A stretch of 7,614 nucleotides of DNA from assembly GCA_003562555.1 (NCBI GenBank), contig PWUO01000253.1, forward strand, positions 1-7,614. Reading direction: 5' to 3'. The position numbers and the translations under genes are program-made. Source of the stretch: Dehalococcoidia bacterium. Lineage in GTDB: Bacteria; Chloroflexota; Dehalococcoidia; GIF9; AB-539-J10. The notes beneath the pieces were generated by a model. It was given only the letters and a program-made list of their open reading frames with translations, was not told where the DNA came from and made no database searches. This document shows, one piece after another, positions 1 to 5,782 of this stretch (its first letter is position 1; each line of letters opens with the position of its first letter).

Positions 1-683
1 ACATGGAATCGGTATCCCTCTCCGAACGCTGCCATGGGAGGTATGCCCGTGCCAGGATCGCGGTACGGCGAATACCATTCCGGAGGGACCGACGGCTTGA
101 CCCGGTCCTCCACCTCGATCTCTTCCATCGACGCCAGATGCACGCTCTCTCGCGTGTGTGCCACTACCTCGTCCGCAAGTACGATCACCGGGCTGCGGTA
201 TCGCTCGGCGAGGTTGAAGGCCTTGACCGTCAGGTCGAAGAACTCATATGCCGATGATGGCGCGACCACCAGTATCGGGTGATCGCCGTGTGCTCCCCAT
301 CTGGCCTGCATGACATCTCCCTGGGCGGGTCTCGTAGGGAGTCCAGTGCTGGGTCCGCCGCGCATAACGTTCACGACCACGCAGGGGACCTCCGCCATCG
401 CAGCGAAGCTGATGTGCTCCTGCATCAGGGAGAACCCTGGACCGCTTGTGGCCGTCATGGCTTTCATGCCGCCCAGTGATGCCCCTATGGTCGCACCCAG
501 GCTGGCGATCTCATCTTCCATCTGGATGAACACACCGCCGGCCTGTGGCATGGCGCGAGACATGAACTCCATTATCTCCGTGGCCGGTGTGATGGGATAG
601 CCAGCGTAGAAGCGGCATCCGGCAGCAATCGCACCCCGAACGCATGCCTCGCTGCCCTGCAACAGGATATTGTCAGTCGTCAT
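1..683 (-). CDS. korA: 2-oxoacid:ferredoxin oxidoreductase, alpha subunit (KorA type), C-terminus cut by the window edge
   Basis: The first 227 residues are visible; family members are usually about 350-380 residues long. The enzyme oxidatively decarboxylates a 2-oxoacid (2-oxoglutarate or a branched-chain oxoacid) to the acyl-CoA and reduces ferredoxin, in the cytoplasm. Family motifs seen are YPITPATEI (residues 29-37), the MEDE acidic patch (55-58) that the family places near the thiamine site, and TSGPGFSLM (79-87). A PTRPAQGD then QARWGAHGDH segment (about 116-135) is typical of KorA/VorB proteins. The ATG at 683 is preceded by GGAGGGAG a few bases upstream, which fixes the start. It overlaps the end of the ferredoxin gene by 11 bases, so the two are translationally coupled. 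The TPP-binding beta subunit and a gamma subunit should follow beyond the left edge. The oxoacid specificity cannot be read from this sequence; the symbol is a best fit. Confidence 0.93.
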   Translation of the reverse strand, partial: MTTDNILLQGSEACVRGAIAAGCRFYAGYPITPATEIMEFMSRAMPQAGGVFIQMEDEIASLGATIGASLGGMKAMTATSGPGFSLMQEHISFAAMAEVPCVVVNVMRGGPSTGLPTRPAQGDVMQARWGAHGDHPILVVAPSSAYEFFDLTVKAFNLAERYRSPVIVLADEVVAHTRESVHLASMEEIEVEDRVKPSVPPEWYSPYRDPGTGIPPMAAFGEGYRFH

Positions 684-888
684 CAACTCCCTCCGCGTTT
701 GCATCAGAGGTCACGACGATGGCGAAGTCAGGACATCGGTACTCACACCAGCGGCAACCCGTGCAGGCCTCAAGTCGCGTTGCGACAGGGAAGCCGTTCT
801 CTTCAATGGAGAGGACCTTTTGCGGACAGAATGCGACGCATATGCCGCATTTCTTGCACCATCCCTTGTACACGTCGACGCTATTCAT
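673..888 (-). CDS. 2[4Fe-4S] ferredoxin, delta-type subunit of the 2-oxoacid oxidoreductase
   Basis: This is a 71-residue protein with two complete cluster motifs: CKKCGICVAFCP near residues 11-22 and CTGCRWCEYRCP near 43-54. Each is CX2CX2CX3CP. It resembles the stand-alone delta subunits encoded just before KorA/VorB subunits and would pass electrons from the oxidoreductase to soluble ferredoxin. The ORF can start at ATG 921 (82 residues) or ATG 888. I chose 888 because the protein then begins about ten residues before the first cysteine, as in relatives, and because a candidate -10 box directly abuts the 921 ATG and would start transcription inside the extension. Neither start has a strong Shine-Dalgarno, so the choice is moderate. 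The stop overlaps the start of the alpha subunit by 11 bases. Confidence 0.92.
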   Translation of the reverse strand: MNSVDVYKGWCKKCGICVAFCPQKVLSIEENGFPVATRLEACTGCRWCEYRCPDFAIVVTSDANAEGVDDD

Positions 889-921
889 GATCCGCACCGC
901 GTGGCGTTGGCACGCGGCCAT

Positions 922-950
922 ATGCTAACACTGAACGGAGAAGTGGTCTA
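922..950 (-). promoter_or_regulatory. Candidate sigma-70 promoter for the ferredoxin-korA operon
   Basis: Read on the minus strand, TAGACC (950-945) and TAGCAT (927-922) are separated by 17 bases. Each matches four of six consensus positions. Transcription would begin near 915, downstream of the ATG at 921 and about 27 nt before the ATG at 888, which agrees with the shorter ferredoxin start. The call is from spacing and hexamers only. Confidence 0.35.
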
Positions 951-978
951 CGGCTGGGCGTTCGGCTGGGCGTTCGGC
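951..978. repeat. 12-bp tandem duplication
   Basis: The unit CGGCTGGGCGTT occurs twice back to back (951-962, 963-974) and is followed by a four-base partial copy. It lies outside coding sequence, immediately upstream of the candidate -35 box of the ferredoxin operon. It could be a slippage product or a pair of protein-binding half-sites; nothing in the sequence decides. Confidence 0.75.
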
Positions 979-1023
979 ATGCTGCCGCGGTTCGGATTGT
1001 CCCGGCCGTTTGCCAGCCACTGC

Positions 1024-1059
1024 GTGACACCGGTGGCGGCGCCCACCGCATAGTGTCAC
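1024..1059. repeat. Two-tier inverted repeat (hairpin or operator) upstream of the ferredoxin operon
   Basis: The outer arms GTGACAC (1024-1030) and GTGTCAC (1053-1059) are perfectly complementary. Directly inside them CGGTGG (1031-1036) pairs with CCACCG (1043-1048) around a six-base loop, leaving a four-base CATA bulge on one side. That gives 13 paired bases. No T-run follows on either strand, so it is a weak intrinsic terminator candidate. An operator or a leader structure is equally possible. It lies about 120 bases downstream of the flavoprotein stop and about 75 bases upstream of the candidate ferredoxin promoter. Confidence 0.6.
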
Positions 1060-1132
1060 CGGCACCATCCGGGTTGATGCCTGTGTGGCGTACCGCAGAC
1101 GTAATGATCAGCCGTGAAGTGGCACGACGCTG

Positions 1133-1156
1133 CCGAAGGCATTGGTTCGCCTTCGG
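1133..1156 (-). terminator. Hairpin just after the flavoprotein gene, possible transcription terminator
   Basis: CCGAAGGC (1133-1140) and GCCTTCGG (1149-1156) form a perfect 8-bp stem with an 8-base loop. It starts about 22 bases past the stop codon of the minus-strand flavoprotein gene. The expected T-tract is absent, so it may be Rho-dependent or only protect the 3' end of the mRNA. Confidence 0.4.
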
Positions 1157-1177
1157 AGATTCTTCCGCGAGCGAAAC

Positions 1178-1744
1178 TCACGCGTTCATGCGTCTCATCA
1201 GGTTCGCCATGTTCTTGCCGAAGCTCCACGCGGTATCCAGTCCTTCCTGATCCTGCGCCACTTCTCCCTTGTTCCGCCCGAATGCGATGTTCCAGTAGCT
1301 GGCTCCGGGCATGTAGAACTCGAGGATATGAAACCAGTAGTTCATCTGCGCGAACGTAAACGTAAGACCGCCTCTCCGCCCAACGACGAGCGGACCGCCC
1401 ACCTTGCCTTTGAGCGTGCCGTTGTTGTTCCTCGAGATGTAGCCAGTGCGCTCCATGAGTCCCTTGATCAGTGCTGTTGCAGAGCCGAAGTACACCGGCG
1501 TGGTGAGAATGATGCCGTCTGCCGACTTCATCTTCTCGTAGATGGGCATCAGGTCATCTTCAACGATACATCGCTCCTCGTTCTGGCATGCCATGCACGC
1601 AGTGCACGGGAGAATGGTGAGTCCCGCCAGCGAGAGCAACTCGGTCTCAATGCCTTCCTGTGAAATCGCTTTCAACGCGTGGTTTGTGATCAGTTCACTA
1701 TTGCCACCCTCGCGCGGGCTGCCGGAAATACCCAGTGCCTTCAT
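1178..1744 (-). CDS. Iron-sulfur flavoprotein of the NAD(P)H:FMN reductase-like (Isf) family
   Basis: This 188-residue protein has a flavodoxin-like fold. GSPREGGNS (residues 8-16) is the loop that binds the FMN phosphate, and TPVYFGSATALIKG in the middle is the second FMN contact region of the family. Between them C47, C50, C53 and C59 form CX2CX2CX5C, the compact motif that holds a [4Fe-4S] cluster in archaeal and bacterial Isf proteins. Such proteins shuttle electrons between ferredoxin and other acceptors, and some reduce oxygen species; the substrate here is unknown. ATG 1744 is preceded by GGAGGA seven bases upstream, which fixes the start. The frame stays open upstream to 1993 but that stretch is not protein-like. 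The adjacent ferredoxin-oxidoreductase genes on the same strand fit a role with ferredoxin, though hairpins separate the two units. Confidence 0.92.
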   Translation of the reverse strand: MKALGISGSPREGGNSELITNHALKAISQEGIETELLSLAGLTILPCTACMACQNEERCIVEDDLMPIYEKMKSADGIILTTPVYFGSATALIKGLMERTGYISRNNNGTLKGKVGGPLVVGRRGGLTFTFAQMNYWFHILEFYMPGASYWNIAFGRNKGEVAQDQEGLDTAWSFGKNMANLMRRMNA

Positions 1745-2023
1745 ATGCGAATCCTCCGTTCTGGAATACAAACTGATATTCGGGAGCTTCTCCCGCGACC
1801 TGTGTCCCATGATGTCACGCCGAAATCTATTGTGCAAAGAGACGATGCCCACCTCTGTGACAGGCTTCCGAGAACAGAATTGGCGCGATCCCCTGCGGCC
1901 GGGTGGCGTGTGAATCCTGGCCCTATTGCCGGCCAGCGACTGTTCTGTCACAAGCCTTGTTTGAAATCGGCACAATTGCAAAGAAAATCGCATACGATAA
2001 TCTCATCCGAAGCTAACCGTCGC
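1745..2023. other. Divergent intergenic region, no gene seen
   Basis: The region separates the minus-strand flavoprotein from the plus-strand transglutaminase-like unit. I found no ORF with protein-like composition. It holds a 6-bp hairpin, CTGGCC (1917-1922) with GGCCAG (1931-1936). It also holds two inverted copies of TGTGACAG (1856-1863, and as CTGTCACA at 1945-1952), both next to AACAG-like sequence. The flavoprotein promoter must lie here, but no convincing hexamer pair stands out. Confidence 0.5.
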
Positions 2024-2052
2024 TTGACAGGGCCAGCCATCACTGCTAACTT
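2024..2052 (+). promoter_or_regulatory. Candidate sigma-70 promoter for the transglutaminase-like unit
   Basis: A perfect TTGACA -35 box (2024-2029) is followed after exactly 17 bases by TAACTT (2047-2052), a weak -10 box matching three of six consensus positions. Transcription from about 2059 would give a leader of about 350 nt before the large ORF at 2416. The architecture is the same as the candidate promoter at 5119-5147. Confidence 0.5.
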
Positions 2053-2114
2053 AGCCATTGTCCCAAGTGACCGAGCAAGGGATAGAGGGGCTGGATACCC
2101 GGAGGGTGGTGGCT

Positions 2115-2198
2115 GTGAAGCGTCCCAAGACCGTCAGGTTAAGGGATCTGGTAGGCCTGAAACCCGAGGTAACCAAGCCGAGATCCCGAGAATTGTAA
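2115..2198 (+). CDS. Possible 27-residue leader peptide ORF (doubtful)
   Basis: A GTG at 2115 lies nine bases after GGAGGG and opens a 27-codon ORF ending in TAA. The peptide is strongly basic: it begins MKRPKTVRLRDL and ends with PRSREL. It lies in the leader between the candidate promoter at 2024 and the large ORF, and its codons cover the inverted repeat at 2143-2187. A translated leader ORF overlapping a hairpin would be a plausible regulatory arrangement, but the ORF is short enough to be chance. GTG 2109 is an alternative start. Confidence 0.25.
   Translation: MKRPKTVRLRDLVGLKPEVTKPRSREL
2143..2187 (+). repeat. Inverted repeat in the leader of the transglutaminase-like unit
   Basis: GGGATCT (2143-2149) and AGATCCC (2181-2187) are perfectly complementary. 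Inside them GGT and ACC can add three more pairs after a six-base bulge. The loop is about 25 bases and purine-rich. I do not recognise it as a known riboswitch class. It lies roughly 85-130 nt into the predicted transcript. Confidence 0.45.
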
Positions 2199-2260
2199 GG
2201 CCACTTGGGACTTCTCTTTGCCTCGGACTCGCCGTTTCCGTGTTGTCTAGCTCCACAGAA

Positions 2261-2413
2261 ATGTCTGTCTCGTTCTTGCGCCATGGTCGCGTGGTCGATT
2301 TCGATCGGCGCGAGTTCGTGCCAATTCCCGTACCCGGACGCCCCCTGTGGTTGACGCGACGTTTCCGGCCACATATAGTCTCGTCTGCTGTGGCAAAGAA
2401 AACTCTGGAGTGA
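2261..2413 (+). CDS. Small hypothetical protein, 50 residues, directly upstream of the transglutaminase-like gene
   Basis: The ORF begins at ATG 2261 and ends with a TGA at 2411-2413, two bases before the ATG of the next gene, which is typical of translational coupling. The product is basic and mixed in composition (starts MSVSFLRHGRVVDF, contains FVPIPVPGRPLW, ends AKKTLE), with no signal peptide or membrane helix. It reads more like a real protein than the other frames here. The weak points are the lack of a Shine-Dalgarno at 2261 and the fact that the frame is open far upstream, so GTG 2239 or another start could be used. I do not recognise a family. Confidence 0.42.
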   Translation: MSVSFLRHGRVVDFDRREFVPIPVPGRPLWLTRRFRPHIVSSAVAKKTLE

Positions 2414-2415
2414 AT

Positions 2416-4152
2416 ATGAGGCGTTCCAAGGAACTTGAGTTGCGTTCGTCGGCGGTCACGTTGTCTGACATGGAGGTATTCATCTTTCCCAGGCTTATGT
2501 ACAGCCTGCTGCTCGCCAACCTCATGTCTCCGCGTATCTGGCGTTGGCGTGATGATCCGTGGTTCGACAGGATCGAACGTGCGAAGCCGTACCGCCGAAT
2601 CAACAGGCTCAAGCAGTTCATAATGGATCACTACGTGTTCAATCTCGACCTGGATACGTGGGGATTGACGACTAAGGATAAGGAACTGGAGCGGTTTCGG
2701 GACTTCATCGATGCCGGGACGCTGGCCCAGTCCAATGCCCTGTTCGGTTACGAAGGAGACAAGTACTACTTCAGCATCGACATTCGTACGCATTTCGGTC
2801 TCGATAAGTACGAGGGAGATGTGATTCCGTACTGGAAGACCGAGACAGTCGAGGCCATGGACGCCTTCAAGTTCAAGCCGTCGTATGCAAACGGTGCCGG
2901 TGAGTGTGTTTCCCTGGCGGCCCTGTATGCAGCGGCACTGTTCATCGTCGCCCGCATTCCCCTGGAGGACATCTTCCTGATGGCGACGCCACTCCACTCG
3001 CAGAACTTCATTGACGTGGATGAAGGCATCCTCACGAACAACCGCCGGCTTCTGACCAAGGCGATGTGGTTCAATGGTACGGCCCTTTCCGCCCAGGCAC
3101 GCAGGGCCATTGAGAACGAGCGCGTGACTATCGTTGCACATGAGTCAGGCCACATACACGCGGTCTACGATGAGGCAACGATTGATCCCGTGGCCTACGG
3201 CCGCTTCTCCGAACGCCTGCGCAGCTTCCTGAGGACACCCATCCGCGAGGAGATACTGGTCAACTTCCTGCGGCATCACAGGGAGACGCAAAACTGCTTC
3301 CAGATTCGATGGCCGGTTCATGGATCGGACCACTACATTTCGGCCGAACACGCGTTTTCCTATGAACATGGCAGCCCGTATAAGTTGAGCGACTCGACTC
3401 GCGCGAAACTCCTTGACGATATCGATGAGGAGGAATATCAGACTACGCCGATACCTGGAAGAATGGTGTTGAATGATTTCGAGGCCTTCATTCGGGACAG
3501 TCAGTTGGACTGCAGCAGGCCGGAGGACATCCAGCGGCTGAAGCAGGAACTGGGACAGGGTTGTGAACGCGCGGGAATTGCCATCGATGCGCTTGCAGCT
3601 TTCTGCTGTGTCGAGCCACGACTACCCGACCCGTCGGCGAAGCGTTTCGTAAGTGAAGGGGAGCCGCTTGGTCTGCGCCCTGACATGAATCGCGAGCAGC
3701 TCATCAGTCGACTGGAAGGACTTCGATCCCGCCATCCGGTGGTCGACCTCGCATTCTATTCGTATCGCGATCTCAATCGAACGGACCCGTGGCCTTTTCT
3801 CCTTGCGGCGCTCGAACGCAACCCGGTTTCACTGGAGGCGGCGCGGGAGATGTCGGATGCCGAGGTAATCGGCCTTGTATCTGAGATGCCCGGGGAGTCG
3901 ATATACGATGAAGAAGCACGCCTGGCGCAGCCGGATGAGGTCTGGAACTACGGACGGGGTGATGGCGTCGAGAAGGCCATCCTGATCGCCAACATTCTTC
4001 ACGAGAGGCGACCGGATGCACACCTCGAACTGAGGGTTGAACCCCAACGCGCAAGGCTGACGCTTGACGGGGATGTGTTGGAGTTCGCATCCACGAAAGG
4101 GCTTGAGCCACAGACATGGCCGCTTGGGCAGGGGATTGCGTTGTCCGATTAG
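2416..4152 (+). CDS. Uncharacterised protein with a transglutaminase-like (papain-fold) core
   Basis: This is a 578-residue, apparently cytoplasmic protein without a signal peptide. ATG 2416 is chosen because GGAG lies five bases upstream and the TGA of the small ORF precedes it by two bases; the frame opens at GTG 2347 but that extension is not protein-like. Residues 1-80 are rich in aromatic and basic residues. Residues 160-200 look like a transglutaminase-like core: GAGECVSLAALYAAAL with C164 as nucleophile at a helix start, then TPLHSQNFIDVD with H194 and D200 or D202 as candidate triad partners. H242-H246 spells HESGH, formally an HEXXH motif. Near the C-terminus, YGRGDGVEKAILIANIL (about 512-528) mirrors the Cys-helix motif with G517 where the cysteine would be, suggesting a degenerate second domain. 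Peptidase, amidase or cross-linking activity is possible, but no substrate is indicated. Its stop overlaps the convergent cytochrome-like gene. Confidence 0.85.
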   Translation: MRRSKELELRSSAVTLSDMEVFIFPRLMYSLLLANLMSPRIWRWRDDPWFDRIERAKPYRRINRLKQFIMDHYVFNLDLDTWGLTTKDKELERFRDFIDAGTLAQSNALFGYEGDKYYFSIDIRTHFGLDKYEGDVIPYWKTETVEAMDAFKFKPSYANGAGECVSLAALYAAALFIVARIPLEDIFLMATPLHSQNFIDVDEGILTNNRRLLTKAMWFNGTALSAQARRAIENERVTIVAHESGHIHAVYDEATIDPVAYGRFSERLRSFLRTPIREEILVNFLRHHRETQNCFQIRWPVHGSDHYISAEHAFSYEHGSPYKLSDSTRAKLLDDIDEEEYQTTPIPGRMVLNDFEAFIRDSQLDCSRPEDIQRLKQELGQGCERAGIAIDALAAFCCVEPRLPDPSAKRFVSEGEPLGLRPDMNREQLISRLEGLRSRHPVVDLAFYSYRDLNRTDPWPFLLAALERNPVSLEAAREMSDAEVIGLVSEMPGESIYDEEARLAQPDEVWNYGRGDGVEKAILIANILHERRPDAHLELRVEPQRARLTLDGDVLEFASTKGLEPQTWPLGQGIALSD

Positions 4153-4412
4153 ACCTGCCGGTCGTTCGCGGACTCGTTCGATGTTCGGCGTGTGCGGGGC
4201 CATGTGGTGAGTACCACGTGGACAATCAACAGCAGCACGAACGGAATCCACAGGGCCAGATGCAGCTTGAACGCATTCGCCTTATGAAGCAAGCCGAATG
4301 TGGCTGCTTCGACGAGACGAGACTCGGTGATGCCGAGCCCCGACACTACCACGACCACAGCCAGCCCCAGCAGCGACCAGTGAACCAGCTTCCGCAATAG
4401 ATGCGTGTTCAT
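4149..4412 (-). CDS. Two-helix membrane protein with haem-ligand-like histidines, partner of the molybdopterin lipoprotein
   Basis: This 87-residue protein has two hydrophobic helices at about residues 9-29 and 50-70 and a basic, polar tail. H11 lies at the start of helix one. H51 and H65 lie in helix two, 14 residues apart, close to the 13-14 residue spacing of paired haem b ligands in cytochrome b proteins. H43 lies in the loop. By analogy with MsrP/MsrQ pairs, it probably passes electrons between the quinone pool and the molybdoenzyme, but it is far smaller than six-helix MsrQ; a homodimer would give a four-helix bundle. It starts at ATG 4412, six bases after the stop of the molybdopterin gene and without its own Shine-Dalgarno, so translation is probably coupled. 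Its stop shares four bases with the convergent gene. It resembles a half-size DUF4405-type protein. Confidence 0.8.
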   Translation of the reverse strand: MNTHLLRKLVHWSLLGLAVVVVVSGLGITESRLVEAATFGLLHKANAFKLHLALWIPFVLLLIVHVVLTTWPRTRRTSNESANDRQV

Positions 4413-4418
4413 TCGTAT

Positions 4419-5096
4419 TCATGCGAAGAACGATTCGTCCCGGTCCGCTGCGTTTGAGAAGCCCCTCTGTTCCCAGTAACCCAGGAAGTGTTCGTCGTCA
4501 GAGAGCTCGATCACGTTCACCCACTTGATCCATTTGTAGCCCCATTTGCTCTCTGCGACCAGGTGAAACGGAAAGCCGCGCTCCGGAGGCAGTATGACAT
4601 CGTTCATCTTGTGCGCGAGGAGGATATCATTGTCGATGACGTACGTGAGGGGAAGTGATGTGCTGTACCCGTCCACCGCGCGAAATATGACTGTGTGAGC
4701 TCCGGGCACCGCGCCCGCTTCCTCGATCAGATCCCTGAGCAGTACCCCCTCCCAGAGTATCGTCACGTCCCAACCTTCGACGCAGTATAGCGTCACGACC
4801 TTGCGGTACGTCTCGTAGCTCGTGATGATCTCGTCATAACCAAGCACCTTCGGGTCATCGACGAGCCCGCTGATGGTCAGCCTGTAGTTGTCGATATCCA
4901 CGGACTGCGGTCCGCGTATCGAGTTCTCCCGAAAGTGTGTGATCGAGGACAGGTCTTCTCCCTCGTATTCACGCACTTCGACTTCGGTAAGGTCTACTCC
5001 ATCGTCGCTACTGTCGGAGAACATCGCGCATCCCCCGAGCAGCAACAGTGCACAAAGAGAGGACACGGCTATAGCGGCAATCCATTGACTCTTCAC
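4419..5096 (-). CDS. Molybdopterin-dependent oxidoreductase of the sulfite oxidase/MsrP fold, lipoprotein
   Basis: From GTG 5096 the product has 225 residues: MKSQW, a hydrophobic stretch, then a lipobox LGGC with C23 as the lipidated residue. The mature part is a single sulfite oxidase Moco-binding domain. C105 in TLYCVEGWDV is the expected molybdenum ligand, and HLVAESKWGYKWIKWVNVIEL-like sequence near the C-terminus is the family's conserved end motif. There is no dimerisation domain, as in MsrP (YedY). The substrate is unknown; sulfoxide or another oxyanion reduction is the family-based guess. It should sit on the outer face of the membrane and trade electrons with the two-helix protein encoded six bases downstream. 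The frame extends to a TTG at 5147, but that TTG is part of a promoter-like TTGACA, so I prefer GTG 5096. The signal lacks a twin-arginine motif, which is unusual for a Moco enzyme. Confidence 0.93.
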   Translation of the reverse strand: MKSQWIAAIAVSSLCALLLLGGCAMFSDSSDDGVDLTEVEVREYEGEDLSSITHFRENSIRGPQSVDIDNYRLTISGLVDDPKVLGYDEIITSYETYRKVVTLYCVEGWDVTILWEGVLLRDLIEEAGAVPGAHTVIFRAVDGYSTSLPLTYVIDNDILLAHKMNDVILPPERGFPFHLVAESKWGYKWIKWVNVIELSDDEHFLGYWEQRGFSNAADRDESFFA

Positions 5097-5118
5097 CTGA
5101 CGCACTTCCCTTGTGGCA

Positions 5119-5147
5119 AGAGTAGGTCCGCGAGGGATGGCTGTCAA
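5119..5147 (-). promoter_or_regulatory. Candidate sigma-70 promoter for the molybdopterin lipoprotein and its membrane partner
   Basis: On the minus strand a perfect TTGACA (5147-5142) is followed after 17 bases by TACTCT (5124-5119), which matches three of six consensus positions. Transcription from about 5112 would leave a leader of roughly 16 nt before the GTG at 5096 and would exclude the upstream TTG as a start. Confidence 0.5.
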
Positions 5148-5149
5148 AT

Positions 5150-5169
5150 ACCCGGGCGCACCCTGGGGT
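5150..5169 (-). terminator. Hairpin between the DUF6512-like gene and the molybdopterin operon
   Basis: On the minus strand ACCC pairs with GGGT and, inside, GGG pairs with CCC around a TGCG loop, with a CA bulge. The structure lies about 18 bases after the DUF6512-like stop and is followed by only ATTT. It may separate the two transcription units; the short T-tract makes it a weak terminator. Confidence 0.35.
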
Positions 5170-5186
5170 CGCGTGGTGAGGTGGCG

Positions 5187-5738
5187 CTAAGGCATGCCGA
5201 ATCGTCCTGTGATGCTGTCCTGGAACAGAGTCGCCTGAGGGGGTGAAAAGGTGAACACGATGAACAGAATTGCCAGCACGATAATGGCGATCGGTGCGAT
5301 GAGGTTGAGAACAGGGCTACGTTCGTCCCCGGTGAGCAGCCTGAAGCTCACGTACTGGCCAGCCACCACGGCAACGACAAATATAGTGATGTCCAGGAAG
5401 AGTACGTTCTCACCAAGGATGCCCGTGTAACCGTAGAAGAGTCCGATAATGATCAGTGGCATGAGGATGACGCTCGTTGCCTTCGCAAGCGGAAAGTTGT
5501 TGACCCGGCTGTTGAGGGGGCCACGCTCCAGCAGCGCCCAGACGCACGCAGGCCAGAATGCCATCTTCAGGTGTTCCCACACGCTCTCGTTGATTGCCGC
5601 GAACGGTGCGACCAGTGGCGAATTGCCGCTCCAGGCGAACAAGAAGTGCAGCACGGCGCCGATTCCCAGGATGAAGACGACTCCTATTCCCTCCCATGCA
5701 GCCGCAGCTCGTGTATCAGCGTCAACTCCAGTTCTCAT
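5187..5738 (-). CDS. DUF6512-like polytopic membrane protein
   Basis: This 183-residue protein has about five hydrophobic helices (roughly 17-35, 57-70, 87-105, 112-131, 145-163). NESVWEHLKM at residues 50-59 and the ending FSPPQATLFQDSITGRFG are the features that remind me of DUF6512 proteins. No catalytic role is known to me for that family. The frame opens at GTG 5762, but ATG 5738 is directly preceded by GAGGAAGGAAAG, so I start it there. It follows trmO by 44 bases and the membrane protease-like gene before it, so it is probably the last gene of that operon. Its closeness to the membrane redox pair downstream may be incidental, since a promoter and a hairpin lie between them. Confidence 0.8.
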   Translation of the reverse strand: MRTGVDADTRAAAAWEGIGVVFILGIGAVLHFLFAWSGNSPLVAPFAAINESVWEHLKMAFWPACVWALLERGPLNSRVNNFPLAKATSVILMPLIIIGLFYGYTGILGENVLFLDITIFVVAVVAGQYVSFRLLTGDERSPVLNLIAPIAIIVLAILFIVFTFSPPQATLFQDSITGRFGMP

Positions 5739-5782
5739 CTTTCCTTCCTCTCGGGTGTGCACGCTCCCGGCAGTTCAGCCGT

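Noticed and set aside
1856..1952. Inverted TGTGACAG/CTGTCACA pair as a CRP- or FNR-like operator
   Set aside because: The arms are 81 bases apart, not six, and neither half has a nearby partner, so no known site is supported.
1745..1993. N-terminal extension of the flavoprotein frame
   Set aside because: The clear GGAGGA and the flavodoxin-type start at 1744 make the extra 83 codons unnecessary; they are arginine-rich noise.
1679..2260. Upstream part of a plus-strand open frame running to 2413
   Set aside because: It overlaps the flavoprotein start antisense, has no start signal and is not protein-like until about 2261.
2060..2260. Riboswitch or tRNA in the G-rich leader
   Set aside because: There is no cloverleaf, T-loop or riboswitch core that I can recognise; only the simple inverted repeat is supportable.
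2134..3141. Minus-strand ORF of 335 codons
   Set aside because: It lies antisense to the transglutaminase-like gene, has low-complexity basic composition and no motif; the plus-strand frame is far more protein-like.
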